Assembly: GCA_036734945.1 (NCBI GenBank)
Contig: DAIMXP010000019.1
Location: forward strand, 1 to 64,000
Direction: 5' to 3'
DNA from: UBA4733 sp036734945
GTDB taxonomy: Bacteria > Chloroflexota > UBA4733
DNA: 64,000 nucleotides
In this document: in pieces, positions 24,897 through 34,261 of the stretch
How positions within the stretch are numbered: position 1 is the stretch's first letter
Layout: each line of letters starts with the position of its first letter
Notes under the pieces: model-generated
Told to the model about the DNA's origin: nothing
The model's database searches: none
Seen by the model: the letters and a program-made list of their open reading frames with translations, nothing else
Made by a program: the position numbers and the translations under genes

Positions 24897-25760
24897 ATGA
24901 ACGAACGACCCCTGACCCTGCTGGCCGTACACGCCCACCCGGATGATGAAGCATTCAGCATGGGCGGTACCTACGCCAAGGCTGCCGTAGCGGGGATACA
25001 CACGGTGCTGGTCTGCGCGACACGCGGCGAGGCGGGTGAGATTCACGACCCCGACCTTGATCCGCAGGAGGCGCTAGAGCGCCTGGCGATCATCCGCGAG
25101 GGTGAACTTCGCCAGGCCTGCGCCATTCTGAACATCGCGGAGTTGCACTTCCTCGACTATCGCGATTCCGGCATGGTCGACACGCCGGAGAACGCCGACC
25201 CGCGCAACTTCCACAACGCCGATCCAGAAGAGGCGACCGAGCGTGTGACGCGCTTGATCCGGCAGTGCCGCCCGCAGGTTGTCGTCACCTACAACGAGCG
25301 CGGCGGCTACGGCCACCCCGATCATATCGCCGCCCATCGCACGACGCTCGCTGCCATCGCGGCGGCGGCTGATCCGGCACGCTTCCCTCAGCAAGAACTG
25401 CCCGCCTGGCACGTCGCCAAACTGTATTACACAGCCTTCCCGCGCTCGGCGTTTCGGCGGCTTGCCGAGGAGATGCGTGAGCACGGCATTGCCCCACCAT
25501 TCGGCGGGGCAGAGCGCGATCCTGCCGACTTTACAGTGCCCGACGAGCAAGTCACGACCCGCGTCGACGTTGGCAATTTCGTCCTGCAGAAGCGCGAGGC
25601 GCTGCGGGTGCATCGCACTCAGCTTGGTCCCGATAACTTCTTCCTGACGATGCCCGACGATATCGTGCGACAGTTTTTCGGCACGGAGACCTTTACTCGG
25701 GTCCAGTCGCGGGTAGCTGCGCCCGCAATGGAAGAAAGCCTGTTCGCCGGGCTGGGGTAG
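24897..25760 (+). CDS. PIG-L family deacetylase (LmbE/MshB-like)
   Basis: The protein has 287 residues. LLAVHAHPDDEAFSMGGTYA holds the zinc-binding HPDDE motif. VLVCATRGEAGEIHDPDL follows as in MshB and Mca, and VVTYNERGGYGHPDHIAAHR gives the distal HPDH zinc ligand. Enzymes of this group remove acetyl or other acyl groups from N-acetylglucosamine-containing compounds such as mycothiol or bacillithiol precursors. The N-terminal ERG and GEIHD context is closer to the mycothiol conjugate amidase branch. The ribosome-binding site is weak, so it is probably translated with the lipoprotein gene upstream. Confidence 0.88.
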   Translation: MNERPLTLLAVHAHPDDEAFSMGGTYAKAAVAGIHTVLVCATRGEAGEIHDPDLDPQEALERLAIIREGELRQACAILNIAELHFLDYRDSGMVDTPENADPRNFHNADPEEATERVTRLIRQCRPQVVVTYNERGGYGHPDHIAAHRTTLAAIAAAADPARFPQQELPAWHVAKLYYTAFPRSAFRRLAEEMREHGIAPPFGGAERDPADFTVPDEQVTTRVDVGNFVLQKREALRVHRTQLGPDNFFLTMPDDIVRQFFGTETFTRVQSRVAAPAMEESLFAGLG

Positions 25761-25775
25761 ACCGGGGCGAGCGTA

Positions 25776-26525
25776 TCAACCTGCTTTCGCGGCCCCAAAG
25801 GCCTTCCATGCGGCCCGCGACATCTGGGCGATGGCCTGCGTTGCCACTATGTTGTTCTCACCGTGGCTGGAGAGGCAGACCAGAATATAGGCGCCGCTCG
25901 GCCCCTGGATAATGCCGCCATCGTGGACGATCCCGCGCAGCGTCCCCGTCTTGTGATACGTTGTCGCTGCCTCGGGTAAGTACAAGGGCAGCCGCGTTCC
26001 GGCCGAGCAACGGCGCAGGTAACCAAGTGCGAGATCGCTACCCGGTAGCTCGCGCCGGTAGAGGCGAGCGAAGAGGCTGGCTAACTCCGCCGCCGTCACC
26101 GGGTTCTGCTCCGGCGAGCGCAAGGCAACAAAGTCCTCAAAGCGGTGGCTCAGGCGTGTGGACACCAGCCCGAGGGCCTGCAAGTTCGCATTGACCGCCT
26201 CCATGCCGACGCGCTCGATCAGCAGGTTACTGGCGACGTTGTCGCTGAGGTTGATCGCCAGCTCGCAAAGGTCGCCCAGCGTCACCCGCAGGCCACGGTG
26301 CAGATGCATCAGGATGCCACTGCCCAGCCGCGCCTGCTCGTCGGCCTCGACGTCGACCGTCACCTCGTCTTCCAGGTGCAAGGGACCTGCCTCAACCTGA
26401 CGCAGTACCTCTAGCAGCAGCCCCACCTTGGAGATGCTGGCGCCCGGGAACACGTCGTCCGCTGCTAAGCACGTAACCAGAACAAAGGCATGCTTTTGAA
26501 GCCGATCCCCTCTGGAGCGACCCGT
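25776..26525 (-). pseudogene. Class A beta-lactamase-like serine hydrolase, 5'-truncated
   Basis: FPGASISKVGLLLEVLRQVE contains the catalytic Ser-x-x-Lys (SISK). LAINLSDNVASNLLIERVG contains the SDN motif, and TYHKTGTLRGIVHDGGII contains the KTG motif, all in the order of class A beta-lactamases. The frame is protein-like back to about 26525 (LQKHAFVLVTCLAADDVFPG) but has no start codon apart from a GTG at 26451-26453 that would begin 5 residues before the active Ser. An upstream in-frame TAA and the 18-bp inverted repeat at 26546 cut it off. It may have had a protein-repair or peptidase-like role; now it is probably inactive. Confidence 0.7.
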
Positions 26526-26545
26526 GCCAAAGTTATGGCCACATG

Positions 26546-26670
26546 CTTAGTACTACAGCCTCAGTTTTTCTACGGCGCTCGGTAGCTCCAGATGGAAAGA
26601 TATCGTCAGGTCGCTTTGCTCGCAGGTACTCTCCAGAGGGGACCATTGGAAGTGAGGCTGTAGTACTAAG
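26546..26670. repeat. 125-bp segment bounded by 18-bp perfect inverted repeats
   Basis: CTTAGTACTACAGCCTCA at 26546-26563 is the exact inverse of TGAGGCTGTAGTACTAAG at 26653-26670. GTGCCA (26524) and TGGCAC (26671) extend the symmetry outward, and CCCCTCTGGAG (26509) and CTCCAGAGGGG (26631) form another inverted pair. It resembles a MITE or solo transposon ends placed between the truncated hydrolase and the transposon. Confidence 0.75.
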
Positions 26671-26684
26671 TGGCACCCGTACAG

Positions 26685-26782
26685 GTTGGCTAGTCACTAC
26701 ATAGCCAACGGCTAGCCACCATCTGGCGACGTGTATAGCCACGCTTGCCCATCTGCGTAGCCAACGGCTCCCCACCTGGCTA
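26685..26782. promoter_or_regulatory. Putative TnpI-type internal resolution site
   Basis: Inverted arms GTTGGCTA and TAGCCAAC (26685-26692, 26702-26709) with a 9-bp spacer look like a tyrosine-recombinase core. TAGCCA recurs at 26713, 26736 and 26758, and TGGCTA at 26777. TAGCCAACGGCT occurs twice, 56 bp apart. A core plus direct repeats upstream of tnpI-tnpA is the layout of the Tn4430 resolution site. Confidence 0.55.
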
Positions 26783-26793
26783 CCCTGCCCGCT

Positions 26794-26982
26794 ATGGCCT
26801 CCTTCACCATCGCCGACGCCGCCCAGCGGCTCAACTGTTCCGACCACACGGTACGCCGGCGCATTAAGGCCGGCGAGGTGGATCTGCCTGCCGTGGCGAT
26901 CTGGTAGGCCCTGGTCCACGTGGAGCGGCTGCTGCAGGAGCGCGGAACCCGGCTGCAGGGGAGTGACCAGGCCAAGGAATAG
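26794..26982 (+). pseudogene. Excisionase/HTH-type small protein with in-frame stop
   Basis: ATG 26794 begins MASFTIADAAQRLNCSDHTV, a MerR/excisionase-like helix-turn-helix, then RRRIKAGEV. A TAG at 26905-26907 interrupts it after 37 residues, but the same frame continues with HVERLLQERGTRLQGSDQAK to a TAG at 26980. This is the pattern of a nonsense mutation in a 62-codon gene. In a transposon this protein could direct recombination at the site just upstream. Confidence 0.65.
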
Positions 26983-27009
26983 GGCGGAATGACGCCAGGA
27001 TGGCGCTAG

Positions 27010-27582
27010 CGGCCCGATAAGGGCCACGGCCGCTATTGTGCCCCGGAAGATTCGACGCCACCACGGCGCGCGCGGCTCCGCGATCGGCTGCTGTTCACCG
27101 TCCTGCGGGATACCGGAGTGCGCGTCGGGGAAGCGCTCTCGCTGCGCTGGGAGGACCTGCGTCTGGTCGAGGGGGATGAGCAGTTCCGAGTCCTTGGGAA
27201 GGGCAACCGCGAGCGCACGGTCTTCCTGCACGCTGCCCCAGACAGCCTGCGCCTGCTGCGACGGTACGGGCAGGACCGCCCGCGGTTCGGGTATCTCTTC
27301 CAGGGAGATCCGCGCCGTGGCGGCGGGGCAGCCCCGCTCGACTACTCCACGGTGCGGTACGCCTGGCGGCGGTACTGTGCGCGTGCCCGCGTGCCGGCCA
27401 CCATCCATCAGTTGCGCCACACCTTCGTGACGGAACTGGTCCGCGCTGGCGTGCGTCTGGTCACCGTGCAGCGTCTCGCCGGCCATCGTCGTCTGGAGAC
27501 GACGCGCCGCTATGCCGCGGTGAGCGACGCCGAAGTGAAACGGGAACTCTCCGACGCCCGGCGGGTGCCCCGTCCTCGCTGA
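27010..27582 (+). pseudogene. TnpI-like tyrosine recombinase, catalytic domain only
   Basis: The frame encodes the catalytic domain: LLFTVLRDTGVRVGEALSLR (first Arg), FRVLGKGNRERTVFLH (Lys), IHQLRHTFVTELVRAG (HxxRH) and LAGHRRLETTRRYAAVS (His and the Tyr nucleophile). The N-terminal SAM-like arm-binding domain is missing; a TAG at 27007-27009 closes the frame upstream. A GTG at 27118 could give a 154-residue product that retains the catalytic residues. Its stop overlaps the tnpA start (TGATG). The pairing of a tyrosine recombinase with a Tn3-family transposase is the Tn4430/Tn5401 arrangement. Confidence 0.75.
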
Positions 27583-30564
27583 TGGCCGCCGACACGCCCT
27601 CCGGCGCCGAGACGTTGGAGCAGGTCTTCGCCCTCACGCGAGAGGACCTCCGACTGGTCCTCACGGCCCGCCGGCCGGAAAACCGGCTGGGGTTGGCCCT
27701 CGTACTGCTCTGGACCCGTGCGGAACGCCAACTGCCCGGCGAGTTGACCGCCTTGCCGGCGACCGTCATCGTCGTCGTCGCTAGACAACTGGGTCTTGCG
27801 CCCGCGCTGGTGCAGCAGTATGGACAACGGCCGGCCACCCGGAGCGCGCATGCGGCCCAGGTCTGCGCCCATTTGGGTGTGCGGCCGTTCAGTGCAGTGG
27901 AAGAGCGGCGTCTGCGCCGCTACCTCCAGGTCAAAGTGGCACAGACCGGCAATCTGGCGGTGCTCCGGCCCGGCGGTGGCACGACACTCGATCGCCTCGT
28001 CACCGGCGTGCGCGGCGAGACGGAAGAGGCCCTCTTTCGCCAGGTTGCCGCACCACTCGGCGACGCGGCGCGGGCGCAGCTCGACCAACTCTGCTGCACC
28101 GATGCGGGAACGAGTGTCCTTGCCGACCTGGCGACGCCGCCCCGCCAGGCGTCGGCGGTGGCGATCCGCCAGGAATGCCGACGGCTTGCGCAGTTGCGAG
28201 CGGCCGTCCCCAGCGTGATCCCCTGGGAGGCGGTCACCGCCAACCGCCGGCGACAGTGGGCCGCCATCGTCCGCCGTCTGTCAGCGCAGGCCGTGCGCCG
28301 GTATCCGCCGGAGAAGCGCGCGACGCTCCTGCTCGCGTTCCTGGAGGTCCGCGCCGAAGAGGTCACCGATGACCTCATCGAGATGTACGACGCCGTCCTC
28401 AGCGGCATCTTCGCGGATAGCCGGGCGGAAGTGGCGGCCGTGCAACTGGCGCACGCCCAGGAGCAGGTGGACGTGCTGCGGGACTTCCGCGCCATTGCCG
28501 AGGTCCTCTTGGATCCGGCGATCGCGGCAGAGGAGGTTCGCCCGGAGGCCTTCCGGCGCGTCCCCCGCCACCGCGTCAGCGCCTTCATGGAAGGGTCCGC
28601 TCCCCCGGACCACGGCGATGGCCCCGCCTTCTTCGCTGCCCTGCGCCGGCACTTCCGCCACCTGCGCGAGTTCCTGCCGCTCCTGCTCACGACGGTGGCG
28701 TTCGCCTCGCCCCGAGCGGACAGCGAACTCCTGCCGGCGTTGGCCGTCCTACGCACACTGCACGCCGAACGCCGGCGGATCGTGCCGGCGGATGCCCCGG
28801 TGGACTTCGTCCCCAAGAAGTGGCGCAAGGTGGTGGTGGGAGTGGCCGGGATCGACCGGCATGCATGGGAGTTCTGCTTCGCCGAGCAGGTTCGCCTCGC
28901 GCTGCGCGCCGGCGACCTCACCGTCATCGGGAGCCGGCGCTACACGCCATGGGATGCCGGCCTCTATACCGGCGAACGCTGGCGCCAGCGCCGGGCTACG
29001 TGGTATGCCGAACAGGGCCTCCCAGAGGACGGGGCCGCGTTCGTCCGGCAACGGAAGGACCGCCTCCACGCCCTCACCACGAAAATCGCCGGGCGGCTGC
29101 CCCAGAACGCTGCCGTGCAGATCGAGCAAGGCAAGCTCCGGTTGACGGCCCTGGAGCAGATCAATCTGCCCGCTGAAGCGCTCCAAGCCCGTCAGGCGCT
29201 GACGCAGGTGCTGCCGCTGGTGGACCTCCCAGGACTGCTCATGGAAGTGGATCACTGGACCGGCTTCAGCGCGGCGTTGACCCGTCTGGGGGCGCGGCAG
29301 GAGCCCGGCGCCGAACGCCTCGGCTCGGTCCGCGCCGCCCTCTTCGCTGTCCTGGTGGCCGAGGCGACCAACTTGGGGCTGGCGACCATGGCGCGGGCCG
29401 CTGGTATCCCGGAGGGCCAACTCACCCGCGTCTACGACTGGTACTTCCGCGAGGACACCCTGCGGGCGGCGATCACGCGGCTGGTGCACTATCACCATTC
29501 TCTGCCGCTGAGCCGGCGATTTGGCTCGGGCACGACCTCGTCGTCCGATGGCATTCGCTTCGGCGTAGCCTCTTCGACCCTGAGTGCCCGCCACCTTCCC
29601 AGGTACTTCGGCGTCCGCCGGGGCCTCACCGTCTACGGGCATGTGCTGGATCAGGGTCCCTGGTTCTGGGTCAACGTGATCAACTGCCTGGTGCGTGACT
29701 CCACGTATGTGCTCGATGGTCTCGTCTATCAAGATGCGCCGCGCATCCAGGTCCACTATGCCGATACCCACGGGTACTCCGATTTGGTGTTCGGACTGTT
29801 CGACCTCTTGGGTTTCCGCTTCGCACCACGCCTACCGGGTACCCGCCGCGCGGGTGCTGCCAGATCAGGTGCTCTATCGAGCGGAGCCTGACACCGACTA
29901 TGGAGCGCTGAACCCGGTGCTCCGACAGTCCATCCGCGACCGCCTGATCGCCCGCCACTGGGAGGAGATGAACCGTCTCGCGGCGTCGTTCAAAGACGGC
30001 CTGGTGTTGCCGTCCCTCGTGGTCGCCAAGCTGCAAGCGTTGCGACGGCAGAATCCGGTGCAGCAAGCCATCCAGGAACTGGGACGCATCCCGAAAACCG
30101 AACACATCCTCACGTACGCCGACGATCCGGACTTTCGGCGACAAGTCTTGGTCGCGCTGAACAAACACGAGAACGTTCACGCGCTGGCTCGGGTGCTCTG
30201 TTATGGTCGGTAGGGACGCTTCACCGATCGCGGCTACGAGGCCCAGTTGGGGCGCGCCTCTGCCCTCAGTCTCGTCGTCAACGCCCTCCTGGTCTGGAAC
30301 ACCCGCTATCTGGACCACGCGGCCGCGACGCTGGCGCTGCGTGGCGAACCGATCCCGGCGCACGTCTGGTCGCACCTGTCTCCGGTCCTCTGGGAGCACG
30401 TCCACTTGGTGGGCAACTACCGCTTCGAGGAACCGGCGCTCGCCGGGGAACTCCGGCCACTCCGCTTCCCGATCCAGGTGGAGGCGGGCAGCGATGCTGC
30501 TATCCCCACGCTCCGTACCGTCACGCCAAAGCAAGCACTCCAGCCAAACCTCGGCTTAGAGTAA
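27582..30564 (+). pseudogene. Tn3-family transposase TnpA, frameshifted and with a nonsense codon
   Basis: About 990 codons, the normal length for Tn3-family TnpA. The N-terminal DUF4158 region (TREDLRLVLTARRPENRLGL) is followed by the long transposase domain with the DDE segment (TSSSDGIRFGVASSTL holds the first Asp; VDHWTGF lies upstream). After LGFRFAPRL the frame changes by +1 near 29840, where a hairpin occurs, and continues as LPDQVLYRAEPDTDYGAL. A second lesion is TAG at 30211-30213 in LCYGR-stop-GRFTDRGYEAQLG, probably from CAG. The C terminus (LGRASALSLVVNALLVWNTR) is intact. The stop codon lies inside the right terminal repeat. It cannot make a full product. Confidence 0.9.
29841..29863. 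repeat. Family D hairpin at the tnpA frameshift
   Basis: CCGGGTACCCGCCGCGCGGG followed by TG sits between the codons for APRL and LPDQ. The normal protein would have about two residues here. The stretch is about 22 bases, so roughly 16 extra bases explain the +1 shift. Its inverse shares GCACCCGC and CGGCGGGTACCCG with the hairpin at 3105. Confidence 0.55.
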
Positions 30565-30592
30565 ATTTCCGCGCGAAAACTAACGAAACCCG
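30555..30592. mobile_element. Right 38-bp terminal inverted repeat of the Tn3-family element
   Basis: Read inward, the end is CGGGTTTCGTTAG, then 21 bases, then CTAAG: 38 bp, starting with a G-rich tip and ending in TAAG as Tn3-family repeats do. It contains the tnpA stop codon. The matching left end was not found between 26450 and 27000. Confidence 0.65.
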
Positions 30593-30630
30593 GAGAGGGA
30601 TGCCAACGGCAGGGTGAGGGTCCGCGCCCG

Positions 30631-31572
30631 CTACTCGCCGCCGTCCGGCTTCAACGCCACCGCCACCAGGATATCACCCGTGTTCACGCGCAGCGGCAGA
30701 CCGCCCAGGCCCAGCCGCCGGCTCGCCGTATGCAGCAGGCCGAACAGCGGCGAGAAGGTCCGCAGACGGGCGAGGAGGTAGTTTAGGCGCAGCGTGCGCC
30801 CCTGGGTGTGGAACGCCACGGGTGTATAGCCCGCCCGCCGAACCACCATGGCGAGCGTGCGGCGCGTGAAATAGAACAGGTGCATCCGCATGAGCCAGGG
30901 CCAGCGGCCGCGCAAGAGCCGGGCGCTGAGGCCGCCGATGTTCACCGTCGTGAGCATCAAGACGCCGCCCGGCCGTAGGTGCCGGCGCGCCTGCCGCAGC
31001 ACGTCGACCGGGTCGACCAGGTGCTCAAGCACGTCCCAGAGCACCACGGCGTCGAACTGCTCGCCCCCGAGGTCGACATCCTGCAGCGTGCCCGCCTGGA
31101 GGTCCACGCCGAAGCTGCGCCGCCCGTACTCCACGGCCCAGCGCGACGGCTCCACACCCCGCGCCCGCCAGCCGCGCCGGCCGGCCTCGTCCAGGAACAG
31201 GCCGATGTTGCTGCCGATCTCCAGCAGCCGGCCCGGGCGCTCCAGCCGCTCCAACTCCGCGAGTTGCGCCCGGAAGAGGCCGCGGCGATAGTCCAGCTCC
31301 TCCAGGTAGGTGGGATCGACGGCGGATTGGTAGGTCTCGATCACCGCCGTCTCCGTCCCGGGCGGGTCGGCGAAGACGATGCCGCAGACGGCGCAGTGCC
31401 GGATGGCGGTGTGCCGGTTCAGATGCGGGCTGGTGCAGGCGAACTCGGCCCCGGCGAGCGGCACAGACGGGTCGATGTTGGCCGGATAGCGCAGGCGTGT
31501 CCGCCGGGAGTCGCAGATCGGGCAGGACTCCGCCGCTACCTCGTCGCCCGCGATCGGCGTCACCGCGTTCAT
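30631..31572 (-). CDS. Class I SAM-dependent methyltransferase with N-terminal zinc-binding motif
   Basis: The protein has 313 residues from ATG 31570-31572 behind AGAGGA. ESCPICDSRRTRL and HCAVCGIVFADPP near the N terminus form two CxxC pairs, as in methyltransferases of polysaccharide clusters. LEIGSNIGLFLDEAGRRGWR is SAM motif I, and FDAVVLWDVLEHLVDPVDVL is motif II/post-I of the Methyltransf_23 type. It probably methylates a sugar or small metabolite. It follows the NHL propeller and GT87-like genes in one minus-strand run. The transposon's right end lies 38 bp beyond its stop codon. Confidence 0.85.
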   Translation of the reverse strand: MNAVTPIAGDEVAAESCPICDSRRTRLRYPANIDPSVPLAGAEFACTSPHLNRHTAIRHCAVCGIVFADPPGTETAVIETYQSAVDPTYLEELDYRRGLFRAQLAELERLERPGRLLEIGSNIGLFLDEAGRRGWRARGVEPSRWAVEYGRRSFGVDLQAGTLQDVDLGGEQFDAVVLWDVLEHLVDPVDVLRQARRHLRPGGVLMLTTVNIGGLSARLLRGRWPWLMRMHLFYFTRRTLAMVVRRAGYTPVAFHTQGRTLRLNYLLARLRTFSPLFGLLHTASRRLGLGGLPLRVNTGDILVAVALKPDGGE

Positions 31573-31613
31573 GTACCATCCTCTTCTGTGCGCCGTGCCC
31601 GCTACCGCATCCA

Positions 31614-32555
31614 CTACGGCGCCTGCACCGCGTACTCCGCCAGTCCGGTCAGGTCCGCCACTACCAGGCTGCCGTCTGGAGCAACTGCAATACCAAACGG
31701 CTGCGGCACGACGACCGCCCGACGGGGCTGCTCGTTGAGCCGTGTGAAGCCGCGCTGGTCCGTCCGCATCACCTCGATGCCGCCGCCTGCCGGCAGCGCG
31801 ACGTAGAGCCGGTCGCCCGCCAGCGCCAGGCCGCCGGCGGGCCCCGCGGTATCCAGTTCGCGCACGAAGGTGCCGGTCCACGTCAGCTCTTCGATGCGAC
31901 CGTTATCGTTGTCGGCGACGTAGATGTCGCCGTCCGCTGCCTCGACCACCGACCATGGTCCGCGAAACTGCTCCGGCTTGGTGCCGTAGCGCCCCCAGCT
32001 GACCAGCACCCGCCCCTGCGCATCCACCCGCAGCACACGGTCGTTGCGCGTGTCCGCGACGTAGTAGCCGCCGTCCCGCCGCGGCGTGAAGCCCCGGGAG
32101 CTGTTCAGGCCCTGGATGTGGAGGCGCGAGCAGTGTTGTCCATCCGGCGCGCACTCCACGATGGCTGCATCGCCCGGGTCCAGGACGGCGATGCGTCCGT
32201 CCGGGAGCGCGGCCACGGCGGTCGGCGCATGCAGCGCCACCGTGCCGCCCCGACCATCCCAGGTCGCCAGCAGGGCTCCGTTGGCAGCGAAGACGCGCAG
32301 CCGCGGCGGCTTGATGTCGGTGGCGTAGATGCGGCCGTCCGTCCCAACAGCGACGCCCCCCCCGTTCGGGAAGCCGCCGGGGACGGCGACCTGCCAAACC
32401 TGGCGCGCGACCGCCGCCGGCACCAGCGCGGCACGCGCCAGCGTCACCACCTCGATCGCCGTGTTGACGACGACGAAGAGCGCGATCAGGGCGATGCCGG
32501 CCCGCGCCGCCGACGGTCGGCGCGGGCGGAAAACGAGGGACGCATCGGAAAGCAT
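31614..32555 (-). CDS. Membrane-anchored NHL-repeat beta-propeller protein
   Basis: The protein has 313 residues. A single N-terminal membrane helix (AGIALIALFVVVNTAIEVVT) anchors six NHL-like blades, such as GGVAVGTDGRIYATDIKPPR, GYYVADTRNDRVLRVDAQGR and DIYVADNDNGRIEELTWTG. NHL propellers are usually extracellular scaffolds that bind protein, sugar or peptide. The gene lies 13 bp after the GT87-like gene and 41 bp before the methyltransferase, so the three probably form an operon for cell-surface glycan work. No catalytic residues are evident. Confidence 0.8.
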   Translation of the reverse strand: MLSDASLVFRPRRPSAARAGIALIALFVVVNTAIEVVTLARAALVPAAVARQVWQVAVPGGFPNGGGVAVGTDGRIYATDIKPPRLRVFAANGALLATWDGRGGTVALHAPTAVAALPDGRIAVLDPGDAAIVECAPDGQHCSRLHIQGLNSSRGFTPRRDGGYYVADTRNDRVLRVDAQGRVLVSWGRYGTKPEQFRGPWSVVEAADGDIYVADNDNGRIEELTWTGTFVRELDTAGPAGGLALAGDRLYVALPAGGGIEVMRTDQRGFTRLNEQPRRAVVVPQPFGIAVAPDGSLVVADLTGLAEYAVQAP

Positions 32556-32568
32556 CAGGCGCCGTCCC

Positions 32569-33771
32569 TCACAGCAGCTCGACCGAGGGCGAGGCTCGCC
32601 GGGACTGGCCCGAGGGGGCGATCAGCTCCCAGCCCAGCCACAGGCAGCAGAGGAGCCAGCACTGCACCAGCGCCACCAGGTAGAAGACGACGCCATCGCG
32701 CGGCTGCGGCAGCAGTAGGGGCTGGCGCGTGCCCCAGAGGATGCCCGGGAAGTACATCGCGTAAAAGCTCACCAGGGCGGCGGTCGCCACCGGCGTGAAG
32801 GCCAGCGCCAGCGGCACGCTGCTGAGCAGGCCGAAGGGCAGCACCCATTGCAGATATTGCGACGCCACGCCCCCGTAGACCGTGTAGAAGAGCAGCATCG
32901 ACACCGTGAGCCCGCCGACCAGGCTGATCCGGCGCGGGCGCAGCGCCACAGCCACCACCAGCAGCGCGTAGGCCGCCAGGAACAGCTTCTTGCTCACCTG
33001 CAACAGCGCTTTCACGTCGTACCGATGCGCGTTCGCCGGCAGCAAGAGATTCGCATCGCGCAGGATCGCCACCCAGCCGTGGTCGGCGAAGCCGCTGTAG
33101 CCGAAGGCTTCGCGCCAGACATCCCGGAAGCTGGCCACCAGGAACGGCAGCAACGTCACCAGCGAGGGCAACGCGGCCAGCGCCGTGAAGACGGCGCGCT
33201 GCCGCCAGGTCATCGGCAGCTTGATGAGGAAAAACGGCAGCCAGAGCACCGGGTAGCTGCGGAAGCCGATGGCCAGCCCCAGCAGCAGTGCGCAATACCA
33301 GAGGTCCTCCTCGCGGCGCCGGCACAGCGCCACGCCGTAGGCGGCCAGGCCCAGCGCCACGGCCACCGGGGTGATGTTGCCGTGCATGGCGCTGATCAGG
33401 ATCGCCACCGGGTTGAGGGCATACAGCAGCGCCACCCCCGCCGCGGCGCCGGTGCGGCCACTGACCTGCCGCGCGATGGCGTAGAGCAGGGCGACGATGG
33501 CCATATCCGCCCCGATCGCCGGCCACTTCATTACGAAGTGGAAGGGCAGATGCAGCCATTGGGCCAGCAGCAGGCAGAGCGCGGGCACGTACATCGACAC
33601 GGGCGTGTAGGGGTACAGCACCCGCTGGAAGTAGATATTCTCCCCGCGCAGGACGATGTTGGCCATCCGGTGATAGACGGTGAGGTCGGCCTCTTCGGCG
33701 CCGAAGTACAGCGCCGGCGCCACGCGAACCGCCAGGCACAGCGCGACCAGCAGGAGGACGGGGAGCGCCAT
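32569..33771 (-). CDS. Multi-spanning membrane glycosyltransferase (GT87/DUF2029-like)
   Basis: The protein has 400 residues with about ten membrane helices. The first is ALPVLLLVALCLAVRVAPAL, followed by FGAEEADLTVYHRMANIVLR, which holds the acidic residues of the first external loop typical of polyprenyl-phosphate-sugar-dependent GT-C enzymes. YPYTPVSMYVPALCLLLAQW, NPVAILISAMHGNITPVAV and GFRSYPVLWLPFFLIKLP are further conserved features of the DUF2029/GT87 group. It would transfer a mannose- or arabinose-like sugar outside the membrane. ATG 33769-33771 was chosen because the upstream frame is not protein-like. Confidence 0.8.
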   Translation of the reverse strand: MALPVLLLVALCLAVRVAPALYFGAEEADLTVYHRMANIVLRGENIYFQRVLYPYTPVSMYVPALCLLLAQWLHLPFHFVMKWPAIGADMAIVALLYAIARQVSGRTGAAAGVALLYALNPVAILISAMHGNITPVAVALGLAAYGVALCRRREEDLWYCALLLGLAIGFRSYPVLWLPFFLIKLPMTWRQRAVFTALAALPSLVTLLPFLVASFRDVWREAFGYSGFADHGWVAILRDANLLLPANAHRYDVKALLQVSKKLFLAAYALLVVAVALRPRRISLVGGLTVSMLLFYTVYGGVASQYLQWVLPFGLLSSVPLALAFTPVATAALVSFYAMYFPGILWGTRQPLLLPQPRDGVVFYLVALVQCWLLCCLWLGWELIAPSGQSRRASPSVELL

Positions 33772-33790
33772 AGCCCGCCTGGGACGGATG

Positions 33791-34261
33791 TTAGTTTGGC
33801 TTGTCGTGGTGTTCTCCGCGGACGGCCTCGGCCAGCTTCGTGGCTTCTGTGGGTGAGACCGCCCGGTAGACATGCCCCCTGAGGGAAGGCTGATCCTCGG
33901 GAAGGTACGGCGCGTACGAGGAGTAGTTGGGAAAGTTGATGGTCACGTCGAAGTTCTCCTGAGGGGCGTTCCCCTGGCCTATGGCGCGGACGACAGGGTC
34001 GTGTTCGCCCACCGCCACCACGGAGCTCAGCGGGAGGTGAATCTCGGGCGATCGTTGGAGCACCGACTGGATACGCTCGTAGACGGGCAACGTGCCCGCC
34101 TCATCGACCAGCGGCGAAGCGATCACAAAGCTTCCTTCCCTCCCGCTCGCCGGGTGCGTCCAGAAGGCGGCGATAATCGGCAACCCAACCTGGTCGAGTT
34201 TCGCGAGGAGCTTATCCCCCATCTCGAACAGTGTCGGGCCTACCAGTATTGACGTAGCCAT
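33791..34261 (-). CDS. Unknown partner protein overlapping a HEPN gene
   Basis: The protein has 156 residues from ATG 34259-34261. It contains LVGPTLFEMGDKLLAKLDQV, LPIIAAFWTHPASGREGSFV, a basic patch, and LPLSSVVAVGEHDPVVRAIG. The pattern is alpha/beta and soluble. The first 50 bp lie inside the end of the HEPN gene, a strong sign of co-translation. In toxin-antitoxin systems HEPN proteins usually pair with a nucleotidyltransferase (MNT). The MNT GSxxxG...D motif is not present here, so this would be a different partner. The family is not recognised. Confidence 0.7.
   Translation of the reverse strand: MATSILVGPTLFEMGDKLLAKLDQVGLPIIAAFWTHPASGREGSFVIASPLVDEAGTLPVYERIQSVLQRSPEIHLPLSSVVAVGEHDPVVRAIGQGNAPQENFDVTINFPNYSSYAPYLPEDQPSLRGHVYRAVSPTEATKLAEAVRGEHHDKPN

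Noticed and set aside
26546..26670. Left terminal repeat of the Tn3-family element
   Set aside because: The arms end in TAAG as Tn3 ends do, but they do not match the right end at 30555-30592 beyond those few bases, and length and orientation are wrong.
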